NCBI GenBank assembly: GCA_030765645.1
Contig: JAVCCE010000008.1
Coordinates: 1-64,000, forward strand
Source of the DNA: Candidatus Hinthialibacter antarcticus
Lineage (GTDB): Bacteria > Hinthialibacterota > Hinthialibacteria > Hinthialibacterales > Hinthialibacteraceae
Direction of reading: 5' to 3'
Length of the DNA: 64,000 nt
Made by a program: the position numbers and the translations under genes. The notes beneath the pieces are model-generated. The model did no database searches, was not told the origin of the DNA, and worked only from the letters and a program-made list of their open reading frames with translations. Position 1 is the first letter of the stretch, and each line of letters opens with the position of its first letter. Of the stretch, positions 1 through 7,183 are shown piece after piece.

Positions 1-110
1 AGCAGAGTTGGACCCATGCCTGATACAGCGAAAGATCAAGAATTTACGAAAAAGCGTCAAAAAAACGCAATTCAATTTGTGATAAAGTATCCAAATACCG
101 GAAGAACCAT
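1..110 (+). repeat. HR1 hairpin repeat, copy A (right part only)
   Basis: The first 20 bases match the right arm of the HR1 hairpin core seen whole at 2280, 4021, 34984 and 48960. The following sequence up to about 110 matches the right flank of the copy at 4021, including the shared end GGAAGAACCAT, but carries roughly 40 extra bases. The left part lies outside the window. It sits just upstream of the DinB-like gene. Confidence 0.7.
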
Positions 111-179
111 ATTTTCCATTGACAATCCCCTCTTCTTGAAGTGTAATTATGTTCACTTCTAAAATCGAAGGAGAAAACG

Positions 180-716
180 ATGACGTGGAAAGAACTACTC
201 ACAAACGAAATTGAGAACGCGTACCGATGTGCAAACGTCCTCATCGACATCGTCGGCGATGAAGATTTATCCTGGAAGCCGTCTCAAGGCGAAAATTGGA
301 TGACCACCGGGCAACTGCTGAAACATATCACCGAATCATGCGGGATGTGTATGAAAGGCTTCGTGACAGGCGACTGGGGCATGCCGGAAGATTTTGATCC
401 AAGCAAAATGTCCGGCGAGAATATGCTGCCGCCCGCAGAAACAATGGCGACCGTCGAAAGCGTCGCCGCAGCCAAGCAATTGTTAGCGCAAGACAAACAG
501 CTCGCGTATGACATGCTGAATTCGGTCAGCGAAGAAGATATTGATACCCGGCTCGTCACCGCCCCCTGGGACCCGACCGAAGTCAAACTCGGCCTGCAAT
601 TGCTTTCAATGATTAACCACTTAGTCCAACACAAAGGCCAATTATTTTACTATCTCAAATTGCAGGGCAAGCCTGTCAATACATTCCAATTATATGGAAT
701 GACGCTACCAGAATAA
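180..716 (+). CDS. DinB-like metal-binding four-helix protein
   Basis: This 178-residue protein resembles the DinB/YfiT-like superfamily, a four-helix bundle that usually binds a divalent metal through three histidines. H49 (in LLKHITES), H147 and H151 (in NHLVQHKGQ) are spaced as expected for that triad, and the segment HKGQLFYYLKLQG is typical of the last helix. Family members include bacillithiol and mycothiol S-transferases and many of unknown substrate, so no reaction is assigned. The start is supported by AAGGAG 6 bases upstream of the ATG. It is monocistronic: the next gene is convergent, and a long hairpin repeat lies between the two stops. Confidence 0.8.
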   Translation: MTWKELLTNEIENAYRCANVLIDIVGDEDLSWKPSQGENWMTTGQLLKHITESCGMCMKGFVTGDWGMPEDFDPSKMSGENMLPPAETMATVESVAAAKQLLAQDKQLAYDMLNSVSEEDIDTRLVTAPWDPTEVKLGLQLLSMINHLVQHKGQLFYYLKLQGKPVNTFQLYGMTLPE

Positions 717-730
717 GAAGCCGATTCTAT

Positions 731-821
731 AAATGCCGCAGGGGATTGGGTGCAGCGGCTTTCGTAGTCAGCGGCAATAAGCCGCGACGAAGACAAGCGA
801 AACCCAACCCCTGCGGTATTT
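731..821. repeat. HR2 long-hairpin repeat, complete copy
   Basis: The outer arms 731-751 and 802-821 pair over about 20 bp with one wobble and one bulged A. Inside, 771-785 forms GCGGC-AATAA-GCCGC, and CTTTCGT/GACGAAG segments can pair between the two. It lies between convergent stop codons (716 and 840), so it may end transcription or protect 3' ends in both directions. A truncated copy is at 2090. Confidence 0.7.
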
Positions 822-839
822 CATTATTGAATCCAGCAT

Positions 840-2006
840 TTAACCCAGCGTCATAAATTTCAGGCAAACGGGTTTATGCGCCTCAAACGTCGCGCCTGTC
901 GGCTTGAGTTTGCCGCTTTGTTGGTCGATTGAAAATACCACCACGGAGTTGCTGTCCTGGTTCGCCGCTAACAAGAAACGCCCTGAAGGATCAATCACAA
1001 AGTTGCGCGGCGTCTTGCCCATCGTCGATTGGTGTTGAATCAGCGTCAATTCACTCTTTGCTTCATTGTATGAATAGACCGCGATGCTGTTGTGTCCCCG
1101 GTTAGAACCATACACAAACTTGCCGTCGCTTGAGACATGAATATCCGCGCAGGAATTGTTGCCGTTAAAGTCATCCGGCAAAGTGGATATAGAATTTAAC
1201 GGATGCAACGCTCCGCTTTTGGCGTCAAAATGAAAAACCGTGATCGTCGAATCCAACTCGTTAATCACAAACGCCGCCTTGCCGTTCGGATGAAAATCAA
1301 TATGGCGCGGCCCGGCGCCGGGCTTTAATTTTGCAAACGGCGGATCATTCGCCGTTAAGGCGCCGGTCTTCTGGTCAATTTTATAGATCATCACTTTGTC
1401 GATGCCCAAGTCGCAAACATAAGCGAATTGGTTGTCTGGCGATATATAAATGCAATGCGCGTGCGGGCCTTTTTGCCGCCCCGGATTCACGCTGGAGCCT
1501 TCATGTTGAATCGCCGAAACCGGCTCGCCCAATCGTCCATCGGCTTCAATCGGGTACGAACAGATGTTGCCGCCCGAATAATTCGCGACCATCGCCCATT
1601 GGCCCGTTGTGTCAATGCTGACGTAACAAGGAGCACCGCCCCGGGTGGGTTGATGATTGAGCGCCGTCATCGCGCCGCTTTTTGCGTCCAACGAAAACGC
1701 CGTCAACCCACCGCCTTTTTCGCCTTCAAATTCGCCGACTTCATTCACGGCATAAACAAATTTTTTATTGGGATGCACCGCCAGATAGGATGGATTCACC
1801 GCTTCGCCCACCGCCAGTTGCGTAAACGACGTACAGTCTTCATCCACGCCAAACACATGCACGCCCTTGGCGTCGTTTGAGGTATACATCCCAACGAAGA
1901 GCAGAGATTTCATTGCTTTCTCCTCAACGGCAAACGTAGGCAGCGTGGATACAAGCGCCGCTCCAGCAGTGTGAGCAACAAAGGCGCGTCGGGAATAAGT
2001 GGTCAT
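840..2006 (-). CDS. Tat-exported lactonase-family beta-propeller protein
   Basis: This is a 388-residue member of the lactonase family (7-bladed propeller, as in 6-phosphogluconolactonase Pgl). Blades are visible as recurring segments such as NPSYLAVHPNKKFVYAVNE, GPHAHCIYISPDNQFAYVCD and GPRHIDFHPNGKAAFVINE. The N-terminus carries twin arginines (SRRAFVAHTAG) followed by a hydrophobic stretch and an Ala-rich cleavage region, which suggests Tat export. I chose the ATG at 2006 because GGAG lies 6 bases upstream; an in-frame ATG at 2018 lacks such a site. Substrate is unknown: secreted members occur widely in planctomycete-like genomes and may not be sugar-phosphate lactonases. Confidence 0.85.
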   Translation of the reverse strand: MTTYSRRAFVAHTAGAALVSTLPTFAVEEKAMKSLLFVGMYTSNDAKGVHVFGVDEDCTSFTQLAVGEAVNPSYLAVHPNKKFVYAVNEVGEFEGEKGGGLTAFSLDAKSGAMTALNHQPTRGGAPCYVSIDTTGQWAMVANYSGGNICSYPIEADGRLGEPVSAIQHEGSSVNPGRQKGPHAHCIYISPDNQFAYVCDLGIDKVMIYKIDQKTGALTANDPPFAKLKPGAGPRHIDFHPNGKAAFVINELDSTITVFHFDAKSGALHPLNSISTLPDDFNGNNSCADIHVSSDGKFVYGSNRGHNSIAVYSYNEAKSELTLIQHQSTMGKTPRNFVIDPSGRFLLAANQDSNSVVVFSIDQQSGKLKPTGATFEAHKPVCLKFMTLG

Positions 2007-2188
2007 AATTGGCTCCATTTATCATCCATTTTTTTGATAATTCAGTTTACTATGATTCTTCTCTATCAGATAAACACAAACAAAACAAAGCCGCAGGGGA
2101 TTAGTTGGAGCGGCTTTGCGTCTCCATCATAACGAATCCTTCGCCAGAAAAATACGCTTGCCCATTGTGAATTGATTTTTTTTCGTTT
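2007..2188. other. Intergenic gap upstream of the lactonase gene
   Basis: It holds the lactonase start region and a truncated HR2 copy (2090-2120). I see no open frame or clear promoter in the remainder, which is A/T-rich and borders the MITE-like HR1 copy B. Confidence 0.5.
2090..2120 (+). repeat. HR2 repeat, truncated copy
   Basis: GCCGCAGGGGATT followed by GGAGCGGCTTT matches the left half of the HR2 hairpin at 731-821. The right arm is absent here, so this copy cannot form the long stem. Confidence 0.55.
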
Positions 2189-2400
2189 ATCCGGTAAATA
2201 AGGACCGACATTGATGGATGAGCATGATTTTGATTCCGAAAATATATCCCGACCTATCAATAAATGACAAACCAATTCAGGCATGGATGCAACTCTGTGA
2301 GCGCCTGTGCACAAGGGCCTGAAAGCCCGCACTGAAGCGAGCAGAGTTGCGCCCATGCCAAATGCAGCAAAATAAAAAAAGTATCCAAGTTACGGAAGCA
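2189..2400 (+). repeat. HR1 repeat copy B inside a MITE-like unit
   Basis: The 80-base hairpin core (2280-2359) has end arms GGCATGG/CCATGCC. It is flanked on both sides by sequence shared with copy C. The left end, ATCCGGTAA followed by ACATTGATGGATG, and the right end, TATCCAAGTTACGGA, are partly inverted relative to each other (TCCGgTAA and TTACGGA). This gives a unit of about 210 bp without coding potential, as in miniature inverted-repeat elements. Confidence 0.7.
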
Positions 2401-2445
2401 CGTTTTTTTGTGATAGGTTGGCTGCAACTCCGTATAGATACATGA

Positions 2446-2571
2446 ACCAAAGGCGAAAAATTTGATTTGAACATCTTTCTTCCCGGTCATAGCGAACCAA
2501 TATTCACGCTGGAACAAGTGGAGGCGCCCAACAAAAACGTCATCATCCAACTGCCGGAAATACCGGAATAG
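2446..2571 (+). pseudogene. C-terminal gene remnant
   Basis: A 41-codon open stretch ends at TAG 2569 and reads like a genuine protein C-terminus (GEKFDLNIFLPGHSEP, then TLEQVEAPNKNVIIQLPEIP). It is preceded by an in-frame TGA and by the MITE-like repeat, and has no start codon. A strong intrinsic terminator follows 25 bases later, as expected for the end of a former gene. The family is not recognised. The inference is that a gene was truncated, possibly by the repeat insertion. Confidence 0.35.
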
Positions 2572-2591
2572 ATTGCGAATCATATTTGATG

Positions 2592-2631
2592 AAAAAGCCG
2601 AACCCGTTTAACGATTCGGTTCGGCTTTTTT
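2592..2631 (+). terminator. Intrinsic terminator
   Basis: GCCGAACC (2597-2604) pairs perfectly with GGTTCGGC (2618-2625) and is followed by six T. An A-run precedes the stem, so it could also work on the opposite strand. It follows the gene remnant and precedes the FG-GAP gene. Confidence 0.85.
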
Positions 2632-2727
2632 CGTTTTCCTCGTCCCCCACTAGACGCGCCCCGCTACAATATTCAATACTAATATCTCGATTTGATTTTT
2701 ATTTTTATTCGACTTTTGGAGAGCGTC

Positions 2728-3921
2728 ATGAAACAAATCCTCATACCCATCTGCCTGATTTTCGCCTTGACCACATTTGCAGCCGACAAACCACCCGTTT
2801 CATTTGAAGTCCACTCCATCGACGATAACGCCGAAATGTGGTGGGCGCGCGCATTCGCTGATATTAACAATGACGGGCTGCTCGACATCGCTTTACAGAA
2901 CAACAACGCACGCGGCGGGTGGCTGGGTTGGCTCGAAGCCACTGACGGCGGCAAACAATGGCAGCGTCATATCATCGCAGAAACCGCGCCCAACGACGGA
3001 ACGTTCGCCAGCGGCGACCTTGAAGCAGGCGACATCGACGGCGACGGCGACATTGATATTATCGGCGTCGCGCACCCCGGCGAGTGGGATGAAGGCAGCG
3101 CCCCATCAACAGTCTATTGGTATGAAAACCCTTCCTGGAAAGCGCACAAAATCGGCGGCGCCCCCGCCTTCATCAAAGATTTAAACCTGATCGACTTTAA
3201 TCAAGACGGCAAACTCGATCTCTGCTCGACTGTGTTCGTCACCAACACGCTGACAGTGTTTCGCCAGGATTCTCCTGATAAATGGACGACGGTGCAGAAA
3301 ATTAAAGTCGCAAATCTGCATGAAGGCATGGACGCAGGCGACATCGACGGAGACGGCGACAACGACATTGCCGCCGACGGCTATTGGCTCGAAAGCCCCG
3401 GCGGCAATCTCGAAGCCGAGTGGACGATCCACGAGATCAATCCGCGTTGGCACACCCAAGACGGCGATTGGTCGCGCAACGCCACCAAAAATTTCTGCCG
3501 TGACATCGACGGCGACGGACGCGCCGAAGTGTTTATCTCCCATTCAGAACGCAGCGGTTATCCGGTCGCCTATTACAGTGCGAAAGACCCCAAAAAAGGC
3601 CCATGGACCGAACACGTTTTAGTCAAAGATTTGTCATCCGCACATACCTTACAGATTTTCGATTTTGACAACGACGGCGACCAAGACGTGCTGACGGGAA
3701 TCAACATGAACCGCGCCAAAGCCCTCGAACTGACTTCGTTCCCTGTTTATTTGTTGATTAACCAAGGCGACAACAAAACTTGGACCAAACAGACGCTAAC
3801 AAATGAAGGAATCTATAACGGACAAGCAGGCGACATCGACGGCGACGGCGATTATGACATCGTGCGCCTTCAAACCCACGATGGAACAAAACTAGAAGTG
3901 TGGATGAACCAAACCAAATAA
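2728..3921 (+). CDS. Secreted FG-GAP/VCBS-repeat protein
   Basis: This is a 397-residue exported protein. The first ~18 residues (MKQILIPICLIFALTTFA) form a signal peptide. The body carries at least seven calcium-loop motifs of the FG-GAP/VCBS type: DINNDGLLDIA, DIDGDGDIDI, DFNQDGKLDL, DIDGDGDNDIA, DIDGDGRAEVF, DFDNDGDQDV and DIDGDGDYDIV. This is the pattern of an integrin-alpha-like beta-propeller. The start ATG has GGAG 6 bases upstream; longer in-frame starts would spoil the signal peptide. No catalytic domain is visible, so a structural, adhesive or ligand-binding role outside the cytoplasm is inferred. It appears monocistronic. Confidence 0.85.
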   Translation: MKQILIPICLIFALTTFAADKPPVSFEVHSIDDNAEMWWARAFADINNDGLLDIALQNNNARGGWLGWLEATDGGKQWQRHIIAETAPNDGTFASGDLEAGDIDGDGDIDIIGVAHPGEWDEGSAPSTVYWYENPSWKAHKIGGAPAFIKDLNLIDFNQDGKLDLCSTVFVTNTLTVFRQDSPDKWTTVQKIKVANLHEGMDAGDIDGDGDNDIAADGYWLESPGGNLEAEWTIHEINPRWHTQDGDWSRNATKNFCRDIDGDGRAEVFISHSERSGYPVAYYSAKDPKKGPWTEHVLVKDLSSAHTLQIFDFDNDGDQDVLTGINMNRAKALELTSFPVYLLINQGDNKTWTKQTLTNEGIYNGQAGDIDGDGDYDIVRLQTHDGTKLEVWMNQTK

Positions 3922-3931
3922 AAAATGGGGC

Positions 3932-4159
3932 ATCCGGTAAGTGAGTACTTACATTGATGGATGGCCATAATTTTGATTCAGAAACAGGCTCCGGCATTTC
4001 AAAAATTGATAAACCAACCAGGCTTGGGTGGAACTCTGGGAGCGCCTGTGCATAAGGGCCTGAAAACCCGCACTGAAGCGAGCAGAGTTGTACCCATGCC
4101 ACATGCAGCAAAATCCCAATTCAATGTATAAAAAAGCATCCAATTAACGGAAGAACCAT
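3932..4159 (+). repeat. HR1 repeat copy C inside a MITE-like unit
   Basis: The 80-base core (4021-4100) has arms GGCTTGGGT/ACCCATGCC. Left flank (ATCCGGTAA, ACATTGATGGATG, ATTTTGATTC) and right flank (ATGCAGCAAAAT, ATCCAATTAACGGA) match copy B. The ends ATCCGGTAA and TTAACGGA are imperfect inverted repeats. The unit starts 10 bases after the FG-GAP stop codon and ends just before the promoter-like element of the candidate RNA at 4202. Confidence 0.75.
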
Positions 4160-4163
4160 AAAT

Positions 4164-4194
4164 CTGTTTTTTAACCGTGTAATCCTGCTACAAT
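4164..4194 (+). promoter_or_regulatory. Candidate promoter for the structured RNA
   Basis: A -10-like TACAAT (4189-4194) lies 7 bases before the G at 4202 where the predicted RNA stem begins, the correct distance for a start site. The -35 side is weak (CTGTTT at 4164, spacing 19). The 12-mer GCTACAATATTC also occurs at 2663, ahead of the FG-GAP gene. Confidence 0.4.
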
Positions 4195-4201
4195 ATTCTC
4201 T

Positions 4202-4297
4202 GGCGGTTGATCGAGGAACGTTTCGGACGTTAGGCGGACGGCCTGAGATGCACTATCTTGGGTTGCACCATCCCCTTCGATGACCGCCTTTCATTTT
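4202..4297 (+). ncRNA. Candidate structured RNA, class unknown
   Basis: A closing stem GGCGGT (4202-4207)/ACCGCC (4283-4288) extends through ATCGA (4210-4214)/TCGAT (4277-4281). Inside are four small hairpins: AACGT/ACGTT (4217-4231), AGGC/GCCT (4232-4244), AGAT/ATCT (4246-4258) and GGG/CCC (4260-4274). The closing stem is followed by TTTCATTTT, so it could terminate itself. A -10-like box sits 7 bases upstream. The layout is a multi-arm junction. It lacks the T-loop sequence of tRNA and the core motifs of riboswitches I know. It may be a free small RNA or a leader of the kinase gene that follows about 290 bases later. Confidence 0.4.
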
Positions 4298-4582
4298 ACC
4301 TGATGAGATTTTCCACTTCAAATTTACCCATCACTCCATAGTTTCAGGCCTACAGTCTACTTGTTTTTTACTGCAATAACATAGTGTTTCGTTGTTGCAG
4401 AATTTTACATTCTTTTATCAAAATAAGATTTTTCTATTTTTTTACATTATGAGAATTTTCAACCTGCTAATTACTGCTGCATAACCTACTGAAAAAGCAA
4501 TGTTTCTTTGTTGAAAGTTTGTTTCTGGTGTTGGTATGTTCATTGCTATGATTCTGGTTATATATCAAAGTGGGTTCCAGCG
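4298..4582. other. AT-rich gap upstream of the kinase gene
   Basis: This gap of about 285 bases has no convincing coding frame. A hairpin CTGCAA...TGTTGCAG lies around 4371-4400. A long in-frame extension of the kinase back to TTG 4508 exists but has no ribosome-binding site and reads as non-protein-like. Confidence 0.4.
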
Positions 4583-6208
4583 ATGAAACCAGCAAGCGCC
4601 GATACAAGCAAAAGCCGCGAAGAGTTACTTAGCGAAAATCATGCTCTTCGCCAGCGTATTCATTTGCTCGAATCACAACCTCCGCAACCCAAACTTCATA
4701 TCGTCCATCCAGAAAAAAGCATTGAACCGGTCATGCAGACCATGTCGGAAAATTTCCCCGGTGTTCTCTACCAATGGTATGAACGCGCGAATGGGGAGTG
4801 CGGTTATTACTTCGTTAGTCCTCATTGCTTTGATTATTATGGAGTTACACCTGAAGAACTGATTGAAGATTGGCGCCGTTTGCCCATTCATCCTGACGAT
4901 ATGCTTGGTTGGGCGGAAAGCATGAAAGAGGCGTCTGAAAATAAATCCGACTGGTCATTTGAAGGTCGTTTTATTCTCAAAGACGGCATTATCCGCTGGT
5001 GGAGAGGCGTGTCAAAGCCTATTCAAGTGAGCGAAAATGAAATTGTGTACAGCGGTGTTTTGATTGACATCACTGACCAGAAAATTATAGAAGAGCAATT
5101 ACGCCACAAAGAAGAGCGCCTTGAGTTGGTGTTGAAAAGCGCCGAGTTGGGGATGTGGGATTGGAGCGTTCAATCAGATCAATCTATCTTCAATGACCAA
5201 TGGGCGTCAATTTTGGGATATGAGTTACATGAACTGACCAACAATGTAAGTGAATGGTCTTCGCGGGTGCATCCTGACGATTTACCCGAAATCCATCGGC
5301 GTTTGTCTATCAATCACCAACCGTGGTCGAATGAATTGTATGAAGCGGAATACCGGATGAAGAGCAAAGATGGCCAATGGGTCTGGGTCTTTGCCCGAGG
5401 CCGGGTGACCGAATGGGGAACGAACGGCGAGCCATTACGCATGATTGGCGTCACTCAAGATGTGACTGCGCGAAAGAAACTCGAAACGCTGCTGCGAAAT
5501 GCGAAAGAAGACGCAGAGGCGGCAGATTGCGCGAAGAGTGAATTTTTAGCCGCGATGAGCCACGAATTGCGTACGCCGCTGAATTCAATCATCGGATTTA
5601 CGAACCTGTTGCTCAAACGGCCTCAATGCGGTCGGAATGAGCATTGTTCAGAGTTCCTGGAACGAATCTCAGAAAATGGCGTTCACCTTTTAGGATTAAT
5701 CAACGATGTTCTTGATCTCTCGAAAATTCAAACGGGAAAAGCCCGAACGGATATTCGTGTTGTGAATATTGTTGAACTTCTTAAAAATATCGCTCAGCAA
5801 TTTGACTATCAGTTTCAAAAGAAAAATATTGAATTTTTTCTCGATGTTCCAAATGAACCTGTGTATTTAAAGACGGACGAAATGAAGTTAATACAAATTG
5901 TGCAGAACCTGGTAAGCAATGCGTTTAAGTTTACGAATAATGGGCGGGTCAGTATTATGCTTTCTACCTCGCCTTTGTCGGGACACCCCATTCAATTGGA
6001 AGTCCGCGATACCGGCGTCGGAATCCCTGCGGGCCGCCTCGAGACAATCTTCACTGCATTTCAGCAGGGCGAAACCGGCACGGCAAGAAAATATAATGGT
6101 ACAGGATTGGGGTTGGCAATCTGCCAGTCATTGTCAAACCTGTTGGGATATAAGTTAGAAATTGAGAGCCAAGTCGGATGCGGTTCAATGTTTCGGATAA
6201 TTTTTTGA
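4583..6208 (+). CDS. Cytoplasmic PAS-PAS hybrid-type sensor histidine kinase
   Basis: This is a 541-residue kinase without membrane segments, so a soluble signal is likely. A short coiled coil (about 15-35) precedes two PAS_3-type domains (about 55-175 and 180-310), each closed by a PAC-like stretch (GVLIDITDQ, GVTQDVTARKK). The HisKA dimerisation helix carries the phospho-accepting H327 in MSHELRTPLNSIIGF. The ATP domain shows the N box (LVSNAFKFTNNG), G1 (DTGVGIP), F region (FQQGE) and G2 (GTGLGLAI). There is no receiver domain of its own; the lone receiver gene at 6665 is the obvious partner. ATG 4583 is chosen as the first credible start, although its ribosome-binding site is poor. Confidence 0.85.
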   Translation: MKPASADTSKSREELLSENHALRQRIHLLESQPPQPKLHIVHPEKSIEPVMQTMSENFPGVLYQWYERANGECGYYFVSPHCFDYYGVTPEELIEDWRRLPIHPDDMLGWAESMKEASENKSDWSFEGRFILKDGIIRWWRGVSKPIQVSENEIVYSGVLIDITDQKIIEEQLRHKEERLELVLKSAELGMWDWSVQSDQSIFNDQWASILGYELHELTNNVSEWSSRVHPDDLPEIHRRLSINHQPWSNELYEAEYRMKSKDGQWVWVFARGRVTEWGTNGEPLRMIGVTQDVTARKKLETLLRNAKEDAEAADCAKSEFLAAMSHELRTPLNSIIGFTNLLLKRPQCGRNEHCSEFLERISENGVHLLGLINDVLDLSKIQTGKARTDIRVVNIVELLKNIAQQFDYQFQKKNIEFFLDVPNEPVYLKTDEMKLIQIVQNLVSNAFKFTNNGRVSIMLSTSPLSGHPIQLEVRDTGVGIPAGRLETIFTAFQQGETGTARKYNGTGLGLAICQSLSNLLGYKLEIESQVGCGSMFRIIF

Positions 6209-6664
6209 TTTGTTGTTTTGCCTAGAGAGGTCGTCGTGTTTTTCGTATAGAGGTTTGGGTTATGTATAGGTTTCCTGTCTCATTGGTGACAGGAGACAAT
6301 CGAACTTGGATGGAACGTGGGACTTCTAAGACGGGCAATTCACTTTGGATTCCAAACGGGTTGCCTGTTTGGGAGAGTTGACTGGACGGGAATATCTTTA
6401 ACTGCTTCATCCATCTCATTTTTTTGCCTTCCTCAATTTAAAACGCAATGCAAATGTTATGTAGAACGACGCTTGTTTCTTTTCAAACTATATCATTTAT
6501 ACAGAACAAGTGACAACTCTTTTTTAGTCGTTTTTTTAGCATTTCACGGCGTATAAATAAAATTACCTGTATAATTATGAAATGATTGAAACCTAATTCA
6601 TTCGTGTTGCTTTTATAGCACAATTTTGATTAATCGTATTTGAATTTAACCCTAGCGGTCATAA
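6209..6664. other. Intergenic gap between kinase and receiver genes
   Basis: These 456 bases, AT-rich toward the right, contain a small perfect hairpin CCTGTC/GACAGG (6274-6293) without a T-run. I see no credible gene on either strand and no clear promoter. Confidence 0.45.
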
Positions 6665-7081
6665 GTGATAAAGGACGAGCCTCCTTTGATTGATTCTTTC
6701 TTGCCGACTGAACTAAAAACGATTCTGTTTGTTGAAGATGAAATCGTTATCCGAGAAACTGTTTGTGAGGTATTAGGTGAAGCCGGACATACAATGCTGG
6801 CTGCGAAAGACGGACTGGCTGCTTGTGAACTCTTTGACAAGAACATAGATGAAGTTGACTTAGTCATTCTTGATTTATCTCTACCGAAACGCTCTGGCTT
6901 AGAGGTTATGGATTACATCCGCTCAAAAAGGTCAGATATGAAGATATTGGTTTGCAGCGGTTATGTTGACAATAAGAGAGTGGAAAAACTGGTACGTTCA
7001 GGCGCCGTCTCTTTTTTATCAAAACCGTATCAGTTTGAGCAAGTCGCCGCTGCGATTCGCGACTGTTTCAAAATGGAATAA
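6665..7081 (+). CDS. Single-domain response regulator (CheY-like receiver)
   Basis: This is a receiver domain only, 138 residues from GTG 6665. The acidic pocket E24-D25-E26 (ILFVEDE), phospho-acceptor D70 (VILDLSLPKRSG), switch S98 (VCSGY) and conserved K120 (LSKPY) are all present. No output domain follows, so it should signal by protein contact or take part in a phosphorelay. The upstream PAS kinase, also lacking a receiver, is its probable partner, although 456 bases separate them. Start choice is uncertain: TTG 6686 has AAGGA 10 bases upstream and would trim seven residues that are not part of the fold. Confidence 0.85.
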   Translation: MIKDEPPLIDSFLPTELKTILFVEDEIVIRETVCEVLGEAGHTMLAAKDGLAACELFDKNIDEVDLVILDLSLPKRSGLEVMDYIRSKRSDMKILVCSGYVDNKRVEKLVRSGAVSFLSKPYQFEQVAAAIRDCFKME

Positions 7082-7183
7082 GATTCGATTTGACTGAAGG
7101 CCCGTTTCTCTGGCATTGTCTTGACCCTATGTTACGCGGCGAGTACTCTCCAATGCAGCCGCGACTGCGGTGAAGGATCTGGA

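Noticed and set aside
2257-2583. Minus-strand frames of about 65-110 codons across the gap, and similar ones at 3758 and 34979
   Set aside because: They arise from translating the HR1 repeat itself; the shared peptide reflects the repeat, not a protein family.
4202-4297. Cloverleaf-like fold considered as a tRNA or a TPP-type riboswitch (CTGAGA is present)
   Set aside because: No TTCRA-type T-loop, no anticodon-like seven-base loop and no second TPP motif; kept only as an unclassified RNA candidate.
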